Shown one piece after another: positions 34,469 to 44,607 of a DNA stretch of 64,000 nucleotides (its first letter is position 1; the number at the start of each line of letters is the position of its first letter). Location: the NCBI RefSeq assembly GCF_021431965.1, contig NZ_CP090370.1:558001-622000 (forward strand). Direction: 5' to 3'. The notes beneath the pieces were generated by a model. The model made no database searches, was not told where the DNA came from, and saw nothing but the letters and a program-made list of their open reading frames with translations. Source of the stretch: Erythrobacter sp. SDW2 (GTDB lineage Bacteria > Pseudomonadota > Alphaproteobacteria > Sphingomonadales > Sphingomonadaceae). The position numbers were made by a program, and so were the translations under genes.

Positions 34469-34548
34469 ATCACCGGCTCCATTACCGTTATCTTTACCTC
34501 GTTCTGCCAAGGACTGTCCGGACATCCTAACGGACAGGAACCCATTGA

Positions 34549-35850
34549 ATGCGCGGCGAAACCAAACCCCAGGTCTGTGTCGTAGGGCTCGGCTACATCG
34601 GGCTGCCGACGGCGGCGATCATCGCCCGGGCCGACTGCCCGGTAATGGGGATCGATATCTCGCAGCATGTGGTCGACACCATCAATCGGGGCGAAATCCA
34701 TATCGAGGAAGTCGATCTCGACGGCCTCGTGCGCGGCGTTGTGCAGCGCGGGCTGCTCAGGGCCTCCACTCAAGTCGCACCGGCCGATGTGTTCGTGATC
34801 GCGGTGCCGACCCCGTTCGAGAAGGACGGCCACCACACGCCCGACACGTCCTACGTTATGGCCGCCGCGACCGAAGTTGCGGGTGTGCTCAAGAAGGGCG
34901 ACTGCATCATCCTCGAATCGACCTCGCCGGTCGGTACGACCGAGGCGATGCGTGACCTGATCGCGGGCCTGCGACCGGACCTGAAGATGCCCGGCAAGAC
35001 CGAGGAAACCCCGGACGTTTCCATCGCCTATTGCCCGGAACGCGTTCTGCCCGGGAAGATTCTCGAGGAACTGACCCACAACGATCGCTCGATTGGCGGA
35101 ATCACCCCGCGCTGTGCGCGCAAGGCGCTGGCTTTTTACAAGCGCTTCGTGCGCGGCACCTGCGTCACCACCGATGCCCGCAGCGCCGAGATGACCAAGC
35201 TGGTCGAGAACGCCTATCGCGACGTCAACATCGCCTTTGCCAACGAGCTTTCCATGATCGCCGACCACATGGGCCTCGACGTCTGGGAAGTGATCAAGCT
35301 CGCCAACCGCCACCCGCGTGTGAACATATTGCAGCCGGGTCCGGGTGTGGGCGGGCACTGCATTGCAGTCGATCCGTGGTTCATCATCAACGGTGCGCCC
35401 GAGCAGTCGCCGCTGATCAGGACTGGCCGACAGGTCAACGATGCCAAGATGCACCATGTCGTGGCGCAGGCCGAAGCGCTGATCGAAGCCCATCCCGGTG
35501 TGCCGGTCGCTTGTCTGGGGCTCGCCTTCAAGGCCAATATCGACGACTTCCGCGAAAGTCCGGCTCGCTTCGTCGCCTCGCGGCTGGCGCACAGGTTCGG
35601 TGAACGGATCGCCATTGTCGAGCCCTTTGCCGGGCAACTGCCGGTCGAATTTTCCGATACCGGGGCGACGCTGGTCGATCTCGACCATGCGCTGGAGAAC
35701 TGCGGCATACTGATCGTTCTGGTCGACCACGACATCTTCAAGGCCGTCCCGATCGAAGAGCGCAGCGGGGCGATCGTCTATGACACCCGCGGCATCTGGC
35801 CCGACCAGCCCGCCATACCCCAGACATCCGGACTGCGTCTCGCAAGCTAG
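34549..35850 (+). CDS. wecC: UDP-N-acetyl-D-mannosamine dehydrogenase
   Basis: Oxidises UDP-ManNAc twice to UDP-ManNAcA with two NAD. 433 residues of the UDP-sugar dehydrogenase family. NAD loop VVGLGYIGLP (11-20), conserved STSPVGTTE (125-132), and catalytic C271 in GPGVGGHCIAVDPW. Of the family branches, the pairing with wecB upstream favours ManNAcA over glucuronate. Confidence 0.92.
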   Translation: MRGETKPQVCVVGLGYIGLPTAAIIARADCPVMGIDISQHVVDTINRGEIHIEEVDLDGLVRGVVQRGLLRASTQVAPADVFVIAVPTPFEKDGHHTPDTSYVMAAATEVAGVLKKGDCIILESTSPVGTTEAMRDLIAGLRPDLKMPGKTEETPDVSIAYCPERVLPGKILEELTHNDRSIGGITPRCARKALAFYKRFVRGTCVTTDARSAEMTKLVENAYRDVNIAFANELSMIADHMGLDVWEVIKLANRHPRVNILQPGPGVGGHCIAVDPWFIINGAPEQSPLIRTGRQVNDAKMHHVVAQAEALIEAHPGVPVACLGLAFKANIDDFRESPARFVASRLAHRFGERIAIVEPFAGQLPVEFSDTGATLVDLDHALENCGILIVLVDHDIFKAVPIEERSGAIVYDTRGIWPDQPAIPQTSGLRLAS

Positions 35851-36041
35851 CCTCCCTCCGGCCCTTTTGTCATGCAGAAGCCACGAAACCTTGCCACGGC
35901 GCGCCTGGTAAACTAAGGGCCGTCACCTGCTGCTTTTGGCGGCACAAGGATTTCAATGCCTTGCTGGTGGGTTGCGGCATTTGTGATGGTAATGTCCGAG
36001 GAAATATCTCCGGGCATGGTGACACAGGGACGGCTCGGCCG

Positions 36042-37958
36042 ATGCAATGGCTACTTGATGTTCTGATCGGCACTTTAGTGCGCGCGCTCGAACGCGTGGC
36101 TGTGTTCACCCGCGGGCAGAAGCGGTTGACAGTGCTCGCGCTCGACCTGGTGCTGCTCGTCCAGTCGGTGTGGATGGCCTATTCCCTGCGGATGGGGGAG
36201 TGGGCGTTCTGGAACGACCCGATCCTCAAGTTCGGCGGTACAGCCCTCGCAGTGATGCTGCCGGCGTTCATATGGTCGGGTGTCTACAACACCATCTTCC
36301 GCTACGCTGGGGTCGGAATGTTGCGTACGCTGGTGCGCGCGTTTCTGATCTATACGGCCGTTCTGGCCGCTGTTTTCACCTTCTATGGCATCCCAACCGT
36401 GCCGCGTACGCTGGGCCTGCTGCAGCCGATGCTGTTCTTCATCTTCGTTGCGGCCTCGCGCGTGATCATCCGGGCGCTGATCGTCGACGTGCTGGAGCGC
36501 CGCAAGTTCGGTGGCGACGTTCGCCGGGTGCTGATCTACGGTGCGGGAAGGACCGGTCAGCAGTTGGCGAGCACCATGCGCAGCGACCCTCGCTTCCAAC
36601 TTTGCGGCTATATCGACGATGACAAGCGGCTCGACGGGCAGCGTCTGGATGGCCTGCCCGTTTGCTGGACCGGCGAGCTGGAGAAGCTGATCGAGCGCCA
36701 GGAGGTAACCGATATCCTGCTCGCTCTGCCGGGCGTTACACGCAAGCGGCGGCGCCAGATCCTCAAGAACCTCGGCGAATTCAACGTGCTGGTGCAGACG
36801 CTGCCCACCATGAGCGAAATCGTCGATGGCAAGGTCTCGTTCAGCGATATCCGCCCGCTCGATATCGAGGACCTGCTGGGGCGCGAACCCGTCCAGCCCA
36901 ACGAATTGCTGCTCGGCCGGACGGTGGTGGGCAAGACTGTCATGGTCACCGGTGCCGGCGGCTCCATCGGCAGCGAACTGTGCAGGCAGATCGTCATGAT
37001 CGGGGCGCGCAAACTGGTATTGTTCGAAGTTTCGGAATTCGCGCTCTACGCGATCCACCAGGAGTTGACGAAAAAGCTGGCGGCGGAATCGCGCAGCTTG
37101 GAACTGGTGCCGGTGCTCGACTCGATCCAGGCGGCCGAGCGGCTCGACCAGGTCTTTGCCGAGCATTCGGTCGACACGGTCTACCATGCCGCGGCCTACA
37201 AGCATGTGCCGCTGGTCGAAGCCAATCCGATCGCGGCAATGCGCAACAATATCGTCGGGACCCGGACGCTGGTGGAAGCATCGGCGCGCGCCGGGGTTGC
37301 CGACTTCATCCTGATCTCGACCGACAAGGCGGTGCGGCCGACCAATGTCATGGGCGCATCCAAGCGCGCGGCAGAGCAGGTGGTGCAGGCCTTTGCAGCG
37401 ACCAGTGCGAAGACCCGCTTCTCCATGGTCCGTTTCGGCAATGTGCTGGGCTCGAGCGGCTCTGTCGTGCCGCTGTTCCGCCGCCAGATCGAGGCCGGCG
37501 GCCCCATCACGCTGACACACAAGGCGGTGACCCGCTACTTCATGACCATTCCCGAGGCGGCCAATCTCGTGATCCAGGCGGGAGGGCTTGCCAGCGGTGG
37601 CGAGGTCTTTGTGCTCGATATGGGCAAGCCGACGAGGATCTCCGATCTCGCTCGCTTGATGGTGCGGCTATCCGGCCTCACTGTGCGCGATGCTCAGCAC
37701 CCGGATGGGGATATCGAGATTGTCGAAGTCGGTCTGCGGCCCGGGGAGAAGCTTTATGAGGAACTGCTGATTGGCGAAAAGCCGGAAGAGACCAAGCATG
37801 CCCGGATCATGAAGGCGCACGAGGACTTCATGCCCTGGCCCAGGCTCGACGCTGCCCTCAAGCAGTTGGCCGAGACCGATGATCCGGAGCAGGCCATCGC
37901 CTTGCTCCACCGCATCGTGCCGGAATTCGAACACAACCGAGACAACAAGGTCGCATAA
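36042..37958 (+). CDS. membrane-bound UDP-sugar 4,6-dehydratase (PglF/WbpM/CapD family)
   Basis: Removes water from UDP-GlcNAc to give UDP-4-keto-6-deoxy-GlcNAc, the precursor of bacillosamine-type sugars. 638 residues: four membrane helices in the first ~150, a CoA-binding-like Rossmann domain (VRRVLIYGAGRTGQQLA), then the dehydratase domain with VTGAGGSIGSELCRQI and STDKAVRPTNVMGASKRAAE. ATG at 36042 is the preferred start; TTG at 35961 with AAGGA before it is an alternative. It probably works with the aminotransferase at 44608. Confidence 0.85.
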   Translation: MQWLLDVLIGTLVRALERVAVFTRGQKRLTVLALDLVLLVQSVWMAYSLRMGEWAFWNDPILKFGGTALAVMLPAFIWSGVYNTIFRYAGVGMLRTLVRAFLIYTAVLAAVFTFYGIPTVPRTLGLLQPMLFFIFVAASRVIIRALIVDVLERRKFGGDVRRVLIYGAGRTGQQLASTMRSDPRFQLCGYIDDDKRLDGQRLDGLPVCWTGELEKLIERQEVTDILLALPGVTRKRRRQILKNLGEFNVLVQTLPTMSEIVDGKVSFSDIRPLDIEDLLGREPVQPNELLLGRTVVGKTVMVTGAGGSIGSELCRQIVMIGARKLVLFEVSEFALYAIHQELTKKLAAESRSLELVPVLDSIQAAERLDQVFAEHSVDTVYHAAAYKHVPLVEANPIAAMRNNIVGTRTLVEASARAGVADFILISTDKAVRPTNVMGASKRAAEQVVQAFAATSAKTRFSMVRFGNVLGSSGSVVPLFRRQIEAGGPITLTHKAVTRYFMTIPEAANLVIQAGGLASGGEVFVLDMGKPTRISDLARLMVRLSGLTVRDAQHPDGDIEIVEVGLRPGEKLYEELLIGEKPEETKHARIMKAHEDFMPWPRLDAALKQLAETDDPEQAIALLHRIVPEFEHNRDNKVA

Positions 37959-38040
37959 CGGCCCAAGCGAGCGGCTAAGGCAATGCCCCAAGGCGTTGAC
38001 CGTCATGCTCACTTGGGCCAAGCCCCCGATAATGCCCACA

Positions 38041-39462
38041 ATGACAGCCCAGCCCAAAACACGGCTTTCCCGGTTCTATTCGCCGACTGCCCGCTTCGCC
38101 GCATTGGCGAGCTTCGTCGTGCTGTTGTTCGTGCTCGGCGGCAGTTCGCGGCACGATGTCCCTTCACTGGTCATCCTGCGTCCGCTGGCCGCGCTGTTCC
38201 TCGCCTATGCCGCAGCCGGCATGACTCGCGAGCAATGGCGGCTGGTGCGCGTCCCGATCCTGCTGCTCGCGGCGCTGGCACTTGTTATCTGGCTGCAGCT
38301 GGTTCCGCTACCACCGTCGTTGTGGTCCGGCCTGCCCGGACGCCAGCCCATCGCCGAGATGGGGCAGGCGCTTGGCATGGATGGCCTCTGGCGCCCGCTC
38401 TCGATGTCGCCTGCCAAGACCTGGAATGCGCTCTTTTCACTTCTGGTTCCCGCGGCCGCATTGGCGCTGTTTGCGATTCAGGAGCCCGAGGGGCGGCGGC
38501 AGGTCTGGAGCGTGGTCCTGGTCATGGCGCTGGTGAGTGCGGCCCTCGGCGTTCTGCAGATCACCACCGGGGCCTTCTATTTTCATGCATTCAGCCCGTC
38601 AGGTTACGCCACCGGCCTGTTCGCCAATCGCAACCACCAGGGCGTTTTGCTGGCGGCCATGCTGCTGGTCGCGGCCTGGCAGTTCGGGGCCATCCGGCCG
38701 CGCCAGAGCGGCGCCGGGATGAAGGGCCTGCTGGCGCTGGCGCCGCTGGTGTTTCTTGTGCCGGTGATCTTCCTGGCCGGATCGCGCGCCGGTCTGATTT
38801 GTGCCGGACTCGGGCTCCTGCTGGCAATGGGCCTTATCGCGCAGGCGCCGCTTGTCCCGCAGAACTTTGCCCTCGGTAAACAGGTGAGGCTGTCACGCAC
38901 CGCCCTGCTCGGCGGGCTTGGGCTATTCCTCGCTGCGCTGGTGGGAATAGTGATCCTGTCGTCGCGCGCACTGGCACTTGACCGGTTGTTCGATGACGGG
39001 GCGCTGGAGAACCTGCGCGTCCAGGTTTTCCCGACCTTGACCGAGATGGCGGGTGACATGGTCGTCTGGGGCTCGGGCTTCGGATCGTTCGAATATGTCT
39101 ATCGGATCTATGAGCCGGTGGCGCTGCTGGGTCCCAAATATCTCAACAATGCGCACAATGACTGGCTCCAGTTCGTGATCGAAGGCGGCTTGCCGGCGGT
39201 CGTGATCCTGCTCGGCAGCGTGCTGGCCATGGGTGTGAAAACATTCGCGGCATGGCGCGCGGAGGCGGGAGAATTGCGCCGCCGCCGCCTGATGGCAGCA
39301 GGCATAATGCTGTTGCTGGCGGTTGCGAGCCTGGTGGATTACCCGGTGCGGGTTCCCAGCGTCATGGTGGTCGCCGCGCTGGCCTTCGCTACCTTGTGGA
39401 TCGAGCGCGAACCGCTCAGCAGCGGTCAGCCGGAGGGCCGCGAAGGACGCCGGAATCGCTAG
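38041..39462 (+). CDS. O-antigen ligase / polymerase family membrane protein
   Basis: 473 residues with about 11 membrane helices and one long periplasmic loop. The loop ends in NNAHNDWLQFVIEGGLPA, the conserved His-containing motif of the Wzy_C (WaaL/PglL) family. Either polymerises the repeat unit or ligates glycan to an acceptor; the two cannot be told apart from sequence alone. A second, different polymerase-like protein lies at 46216. The ATG at 38041 is used as the last methionine before the first helix. Confidence 0.8.
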   Translation: MTAQPKTRLSRFYSPTARFAALASFVVLLFVLGGSSRHDVPSLVILRPLAALFLAYAAAGMTREQWRLVRVPILLLAALALVIWLQLVPLPPSLWSGLPGRQPIAEMGQALGMDGLWRPLSMSPAKTWNALFSLLVPAAALALFAIQEPEGRRQVWSVVLVMALVSAALGVLQITTGAFYFHAFSPSGYATGLFANRNHQGVLLAAMLLVAAWQFGAIRPRQSGAGMKGLLALAPLVFLVPVIFLAGSRAGLICAGLGLLLAMGLIAQAPLVPQNFALGKQVRLSRTALLGGLGLFLAALVGIVILSSRALALDRLFDDGALENLRVQVFPTLTEMAGDMVVWGSGFGSFEYVYRIYEPVALLGPKYLNNAHNDWLQFVIEGGLPAVVILLGSVLAMGVKTFAAWRAEAGELRRRRLMAAGIMLLLAVASLVDYPVRVPSVMVVAALAFATLWIEREPLSSGQPEGREGRRNR

Positions 39463-39525
39463 CCGATTTGCGGTTTACGCCGTGGCATGCACCCTCTAGT
39501 TGGAACGAAAGCTTGGATTTGATCG

Positions 39526-40233
39526 ATGGTAAGAATGCTCTTCCTGGCCCTTTTGGCCACAGTGATTTCGGGCTGTGCCAGCGTGCCGCCGCTCGGCGGT
39601 GAAGGTGTGGAAGTTATCGCCGGCAACGAGCTGCCGGCGCCGACCCGGACCGATCTGTCGGCCAACACGCGGCCATACCTGATCGGCCCCTTCGACAAGC
39701 TGACGATCGACGTTTTCGGGGTCGACGAGCTCAAACGCGAAGTTCAGATCGATGCCAGCGGTCGACTGTCGTTTCCGCTGATCGGTGTGGTAGAAGCTGC
39801 CGGGCGCACGCCCCAGGAACTCGCCACCGATATCGAGACCAGACTACGAGGCCGATACGTGCGTGAGCCGCAGGTAACGGTCAATCTGGAAGAATCGGTG
39901 GGCCAGGTGGTTACCGTGGACGGAGAGGTCGAGAAGCCGGGTCTGTTTCCGGTGGTCGGCCGAATGACTCTGATGCGTGCCGTGGCGCAGGCCGGCGGCG
40001 TAGCGGAATACGCCAATCTAGAAGATGTCGTCATCTTCCGGGAAGTGGACGGACAGCGACTGGTCGGGGTCTATAGCCTCAAGGGCATTCGCCGTGGCAA
40101 TTATGCCGACCCGGAAGTCTACGCCAACGACGTGATTATTGTCGGCGATTCCCCCACCCGCCGGATGATCGACCAGATCCTGGGCCTTGGCCCGCTCCTC
40201 ACTACGCCGCTGATTGTGGCCCTGCGCCAATAA
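39526..40233 (+). CDS. polysaccharide export lipoprotein (Wza/GumB-like OPX)
   Basis: 235 residues. Signal with lipobox ISGC at about 13-16, then the Poly_export domain (YLIGPFDKLTIDVFGVDELKRE, FPLIGVVEAAGRTPQELA) and a SLBB repeat (VTVDGEVEKPGLFPVVG, MRAVAQAGGV). It forms the outer-membrane or periplasmic export channel. It is followed, 20 bases on, by the co-polymerase gene, its usual partner. Confidence 0.9.
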   Translation: MVRMLFLALLATVISGCASVPPLGGEGVEVIAGNELPAPTRTDLSANTRPYLIGPFDKLTIDVFGVDELKREVQIDASGRLSFPLIGVVEAAGRTPQELATDIETRLRGRYVREPQVTVNLEESVGQVVTVDGEVEKPGLFPVVGRMTLMRAVAQAGGVAEYANLEDVVIFREVDGQRLVGVYSLKGIRRGNYADPEVYANDVIIVGDSPTRRMIDQILGLGPLLTTPLIVALRQ

Positions 40234-40253
40234 TTAACAGGACCGCATAGACC

Positions 40254-42465
40254 ATGGCCAACGGCTACCCCGCAGCATCGCTTGCCCCGCACGTCGGGAC
40301 CGGGATCTATCCCGAAGTTGACACCGAATACACCCAGCGCCGCCTCGGCCTGCCGCCGGCGGAGCAGTTGTTCCGGATCATCAACAACCACAAGTGGGCG
40401 GTCCTCGCGATCATCGCCGCTTCGCTTATCGCAGGCCTCGTGGCGACACTGCTGACGACACCGCTGTATACTGCCAGCGCGCGGATCGAGATCAGCCGCT
40501 ACGACGCCAACATCACCAATGTCGAAGCCGTTGACGAGGTGGACCGTTCGCGTGACCAGGAATTTTACGACACACAGTACGCGTTACTCCAGGCGCGTTC
40601 GCTGGCGACGCGGGTGGCGCGTGACCTCGGCCTCGCCAATGACGAGGATTTCTTTACTACTTTCGGCGTCTCGACCGATAGCACTGTCCAGATCGAGCAA
40701 GCGAACGAGACAGCCATCAACAATGGGCGCTCGTCGGCCCGGCTCGAAGCGGCTGTCGGCATCTTGCTGCAGAATGTCAGTATCGCGCCAATTCGCGGTT
40801 CCAGCCTGGTGGACGTCAAGTTTACGAGCCCTGACCGGGAACTGTCGGCTCGCATTGCCAATAGCTGGGTAGACCAGTTCATGGCGGCAAATCTTGCCAA
40901 GCGCTCTGCATCCACGGTTGATGCACGCAAGAAGCTCGAAAAGGAGCTGGAGGCTCAACGGATCAAGCTTGAAGAATCGGAAAAACGACTCGTAGACTAC
41001 GCCTCCGCCAACGAAATCGTGACCTTCGGCGGCGCCGAGACACCCGGTGGGGAAATGACCCAGCGGACCACTTTGGTGTCTTCGGATCTGCAAGCGATGA
41101 ACCAGGCATTGGCAGAGGCGAGGGCGGACCGTATCCGGGCAGAAAGCGCCTGGCGCCAGAGTTCGGGCACCCGCGAAGCCTTGAACAATCCTGCCATCAA
41201 CGCCCTCCGCCAGCGGCGCGCACTGGTGGTTGCGGAACGCGAAAAAACTGTTGGCGACTTTCGAGCCGGCCTATCCGGCGGTGGAGCAGCTGACTTCGGA
41301 AATCGCCGCGCTCGATAAGAGTATCGCACAGGAAGAAGGCCGGGTTCGCTCGGTCGGTCGGGAATCCTACAACGAGGCGTTGCAGCGTGAACAGCAGCTG
41401 GCAGCGCAAGTGCAGGCCTTGAAAGGCCAGTTCGCGGGCCAGAACCAGGCTTCCATCCAGTACAATATCTATCAGCGCGAGGTGAACACCAACCGCCAGC
41501 TCTATGATGCGCTGCTGCAGCGTTACAAGGAAATCGGTGTCGCCGGCGTCGGGGCGAACAATATCTCGATCGTCGATCGGGCGACGGTACCAAAGCACCC
41601 ATCGAGCCCAAACCTGCTCCTCTACCTCGCCGTTTCCTTGCTGGCGGGCCTTGGCCTGGCAGCGGCCTATGTGTTCTTGCGCGAACAGCTCAACCAGAGC
41701 CTGCGCGATCCGCAGGACGTGAAGCGCCTGCTTGGCTTGCCGACCCTCGGGGTGGTGCCGGCACTCGAGGAAGAGCGGCTGTCGGAAGACCTCAACGATG
41801 TGAAGTCGATCGTGTCGGAAGCCTACTTCTCGATCGGCACCAGCCTGTCGTTCCTGACCGGCCATGGTACGCCGCGCTCGATGCTGTTCACCAGCACAAT
41901 GCCCAACGAAGGCAAGTCGACCTCGGCCGTGGCGCTGGCTCGCGTGCTGGCAAGAACCGGCAAGCGCGTGCTGCTGATCGACGCCGACCTGCGCAACCCG
42001 TCCGCGCACCTGTTCATCGGAGATGGCCGTGCGGTGGGTCTCAGCAACTATCTCGCGGGTGAAGACGATGTGGCGAGCCTCGTGCAGCCGACCGACGTCG
42101 ACAACCTGTCGTTGCTGGCCGCCGGTCCGATCCCGCCGAACCCGGCCGAATTGCTGACCGGACCGCGGCTGGCCGAACTGCTGCAGTCCGGCAACCAGCC
42201 GTTCGACCACTATGTCGTCGACGGTCCGCCGGTGCTCGGGCTTGCTGACTCCCCGCTGATTGCCTCGACGGTGGAAGGGGTAATCTTCACCATTGAAGCC
42301 AACGGCAGCCGCCTGCGGGCAATCGAAACTGCGATCCAGCGGCTGCGCGATGCCAATGCCAATGTCTTCGGCGCGATCGTGACCAAGGTCGACAATCGCA
42401 ATTCTAGCTACGGCTATGGCTACGGCGACAAGTATGGCTACGGCTACACCTACGGAAAGAACTGA
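40254..42465 (+). pseudogene. Wzc/ExoP-type polysaccharide co-polymerase and tyrosine kinase, split by a frameshift
   Basis: Controls chain length and export of exopolysaccharide in the inner membrane. Frame 1 (40254-41318) holds the Wzz domain, first membrane helix (about 48-66) and coiled coil. Frame 2 (from 41248 or so to 42465) holds the rest of the coiled coil, the second membrane helix and the kinase with Walker A MPNEGKST, A' VLLIDADLRNP, and a tyrosine-rich tail (GYGYGDKYGYGYTYGKN). The join is at an A6 run (41242-41247): with five A the sequence would read EREK-LLATFEPAYPAV and give one normal 736-residue protein. A real mutation, a sequencing error or slippage are all possible. The second frame begins only with a TTG at 41230. 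Confidence 0.82.
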
Positions 42466-42471
42466 CGGTCC

Positions 42472-43674
42472 ATGGCGGGGTTCAGTTTCTCGGCCCGCAC
42501 CGGCCTGATCTGGCTAGCAGGGCTGCTGGCAGCGGCGTTTTCAGCCATGGCTGCGTCGGGCTCCATCGCCAGCGCCCGCGCACCACTGGCTGTGGTCGAC
42601 ATGGTGCCTGAAAGCGGCCGGGTCTATGCCGAGGCGGCAGATGCCATCCTCAAGCAAACGATCAAGGATAACCAGGGCGCCTTGCCCGACCAGATCCCGC
42701 AGGCCTCGATCGACTATTCACGGCGCGCTTTTGCGCTGGAGCCGCTGGCCGTCCAGGCCCCGCGCATCATCGCATTGTCCCGCCAGGCCGAAGGCAATGA
42801 CGACGAGGCACGACGGATCATGCGGCTGCTGCCAGCGATTTCCAAGCGCGAGGCAGCGGCCAATATCTGGCTGAGCCAGGATTATGCGCAGCTGGGGGAC
42901 GACGCGACCGCCTTTACCTATTTCGACATGACCCTGCGCGTCAGCGAGAGCTCGGCTCCGCTGCTGATACCCCCGCTGGTCAAGGGGCTGGAGCAGGAAC
43001 AATTGCGCGCGCCGCTGATCAAGTTGCTCGAGGCGCGACCGGCATGGCAAGACGACTTCTGGCTCGAAGCGGTCCGACGCCCCGAGGTTGCCTTGCCGGC
43101 GATGCGCCTGCGGATGGAGCTGGGCAAGCAGCAGGGCAGGGCGCTGGAAGTCGACCGCGGCCTCATTGGCAATCTCGTCGCCGAGAACAAGTTTGCCGAT
43201 GCGCTGTCCTATTATCGCTTTCTGACCGGCAAGCAGGGTGCCCGCGACCTGTCCTTCCCGTTCGAACGCGCCCCCACTTTCCCTCCGCTCGACTGGGACC
43301 TGGTGACCGACGGCGATTTCAGCAGTTCGATCGAGCCGGCGGCGGGCAAGATGATGATCTCGGCTGCACCGGCCACCGGCGGCGTAGCTGCGCGGCGGCT
43401 CGTTGCCCTGGAGCAAGGTGCCTACCGAACCTCCGTCCTTTTCACCGCCACAAATCCCGGCGATGTCACTATTTCGCTTAACCTGCGCTGCGCCGAAAAC
43501 GATGGCGAAGCGATCCGGTCGGCACCCTTCGCCGCAGCGAGCGAAGCGGCACAGGTCCTGCGATTGCCAGCAGGCTGCCGCTACTACCTGCTTGAGATTG
43601 CCTACCGCAATGATGCACCGATCGATGGCGTCGATATTGCCATCGATTCCATTACCCTGCGCAAGGAATCCTGA
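42472..43674 (+). CDS. exopolysaccharide-locus periplasmic protein of unknown function
   Basis: 400 residues with an N-terminal membrane/signal segment (about 10-30). A helical-repeat region follows (about 50-230) of TPR-like character (AAANIWLSQDYAQLGDDATAFTYFDMTLR), then a beta-rich C-terminal domain (270-400) that resembles a carbohydrate-binding module. It begins seven bases after the co-polymerase gene, so belongs to the same operon. Probably a periplasmic assembly factor; no named family was recognised. Confidence 0.65.
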   Translation: MAGFSFSARTGLIWLAGLLAAAFSAMAASGSIASARAPLAVVDMVPESGRVYAEAADAILKQTIKDNQGALPDQIPQASIDYSRRAFALEPLAVQAPRIIALSRQAEGNDDEARRIMRLLPAISKREAAANIWLSQDYAQLGDDATAFTYFDMTLRVSESSAPLLIPPLVKGLEQEQLRAPLIKLLEARPAWQDDFWLEAVRRPEVALPAMRLRMELGKQQGRALEVDRGLIGNLVAENKFADALSYYRFLTGKQGARDLSFPFERAPTFPPLDWDLVTDGDFSSSIEPAAGKMMISAAPATGGVAARRLVALEQGAYRTSVLFTATNPGDVTISLNLRCAENDGEAIRSAPFAAASEAAQVLRLPAGCRYYLLEIAYRNDAPIDGVDIAIDSITLRKES

Positions 43675-43707
43675 CTCCCCGGGCGGAGGAAACTCCGGCC
43701 GACGCCA

Positions 43708-44598
43708 GTGACTATGAGCCGAGCCGATCTGCCTTTTCGCCCGCTGATCATCATCGGCGCGGGCCGCTCCGGGACCAATATCCTGCGTGACGCGCTGTGC
43801 ACGCTGCCGGGGTTTGCGACGTGGCCATGTGACGAGATCAACCCGATCATGCGGCATGGCAATATCGGCATGCCACATGACCGCTTCGATGCCACGCAGG
43901 CACGCCCGGCCGTGGCCCGCTTTATCCGCGGGGCTTTCAAGCGCGAATGGGAACGGCAGGGCAGGCCGGCGTTCCTGGTCGAGAAAACCTGCGCCAACAG
44001 CCTGCGCGTGCCTTTCCTCGCCGCGATCTTCCCCGAAGCGCAGTTCGTGTTTCTCCACCGGCATGGCGGCGATGTGCTCGCTTCGGCGCGCAAGCGCTGG
44101 CGCGGTGAAATGGAAATCCCCTCGCTGCCCTATTACTGGTCGAAGATCCGCTTCACGCCGCTGCGGGATCTACCGGTCTATGGCTTGCGCTTCCTCAAGG
44201 CGCGCGCGCGGATGCTGGCCGGCCAGGCGGAGCACATGGCCAGCTGGGGGCCGATAAGCCCGGCGATGCTCGACCTGCCCCCCGACGCCGGTCTCGATTT
44301 GATTTGCGCGCGGCAATGGGCCGATTGCGTGACCATCGCCCAGGACGATCTCGCCCGGCTTCATCCGGAACGGGTGCATGGCCTGGCCTATGAATCCTTC
44401 GTCACACAGCCGGCCCGGGCGCTGGAGGCGATTGCCGCCTTTGCCGTCGCCGATGTCTCGTCGGCGGATTGTGCTGCGGCCGCTGGCAATGTCCGCACCA
44501 GTTCGGTCGGTAAAGGGGCAGCGGCGCTTGCCAGCGCCAGCGCCGACGTCATTGCCATTGTCCGGCCGGTACTCGACCGGCTTGGCTATTCGGACTAG
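43708..44598 (+). CDS. sulfotransferase family protein
   Basis: 296 residues. The 5'-phosphosulfate loop is IIIGAGRSGTNILRDAL (near 13-29), and the 3'-phosphate-binding region is EAQFVFLHRHGGDVLASARKRW. These fit a PAPS-dependent sulfotransferase and imply sulfated glycan or lipid. GTG at 43708 and ATG at 43714 are both possible. It lies between the EPS assembly and aminotransferase genes. Confidence 0.8.
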   Translation: MTMSRADLPFRPLIIIGAGRSGTNILRDALCTLPGFATWPCDEINPIMRHGNIGMPHDRFDATQARPAVARFIRGAFKREWERQGRPAFLVEKTCANSLRVPFLAAIFPEAQFVFLHRHGGDVLASARKRWRGEMEIPSLPYYWSKIRFTPLRDLPVYGLRFLKARARMLAGQAEHMASWGPISPAMLDLPPDAGLDLICARQWADCVTIAQDDLARLHPERVHGLAYESFVTQPARALEAIAAFAVADVSSADCAAAAGNVRTSSVGKGAAALASASADVIAIVRPVLDRLGYSD

Positions 44599-44607
44599 AG
44601 GCCCGTC

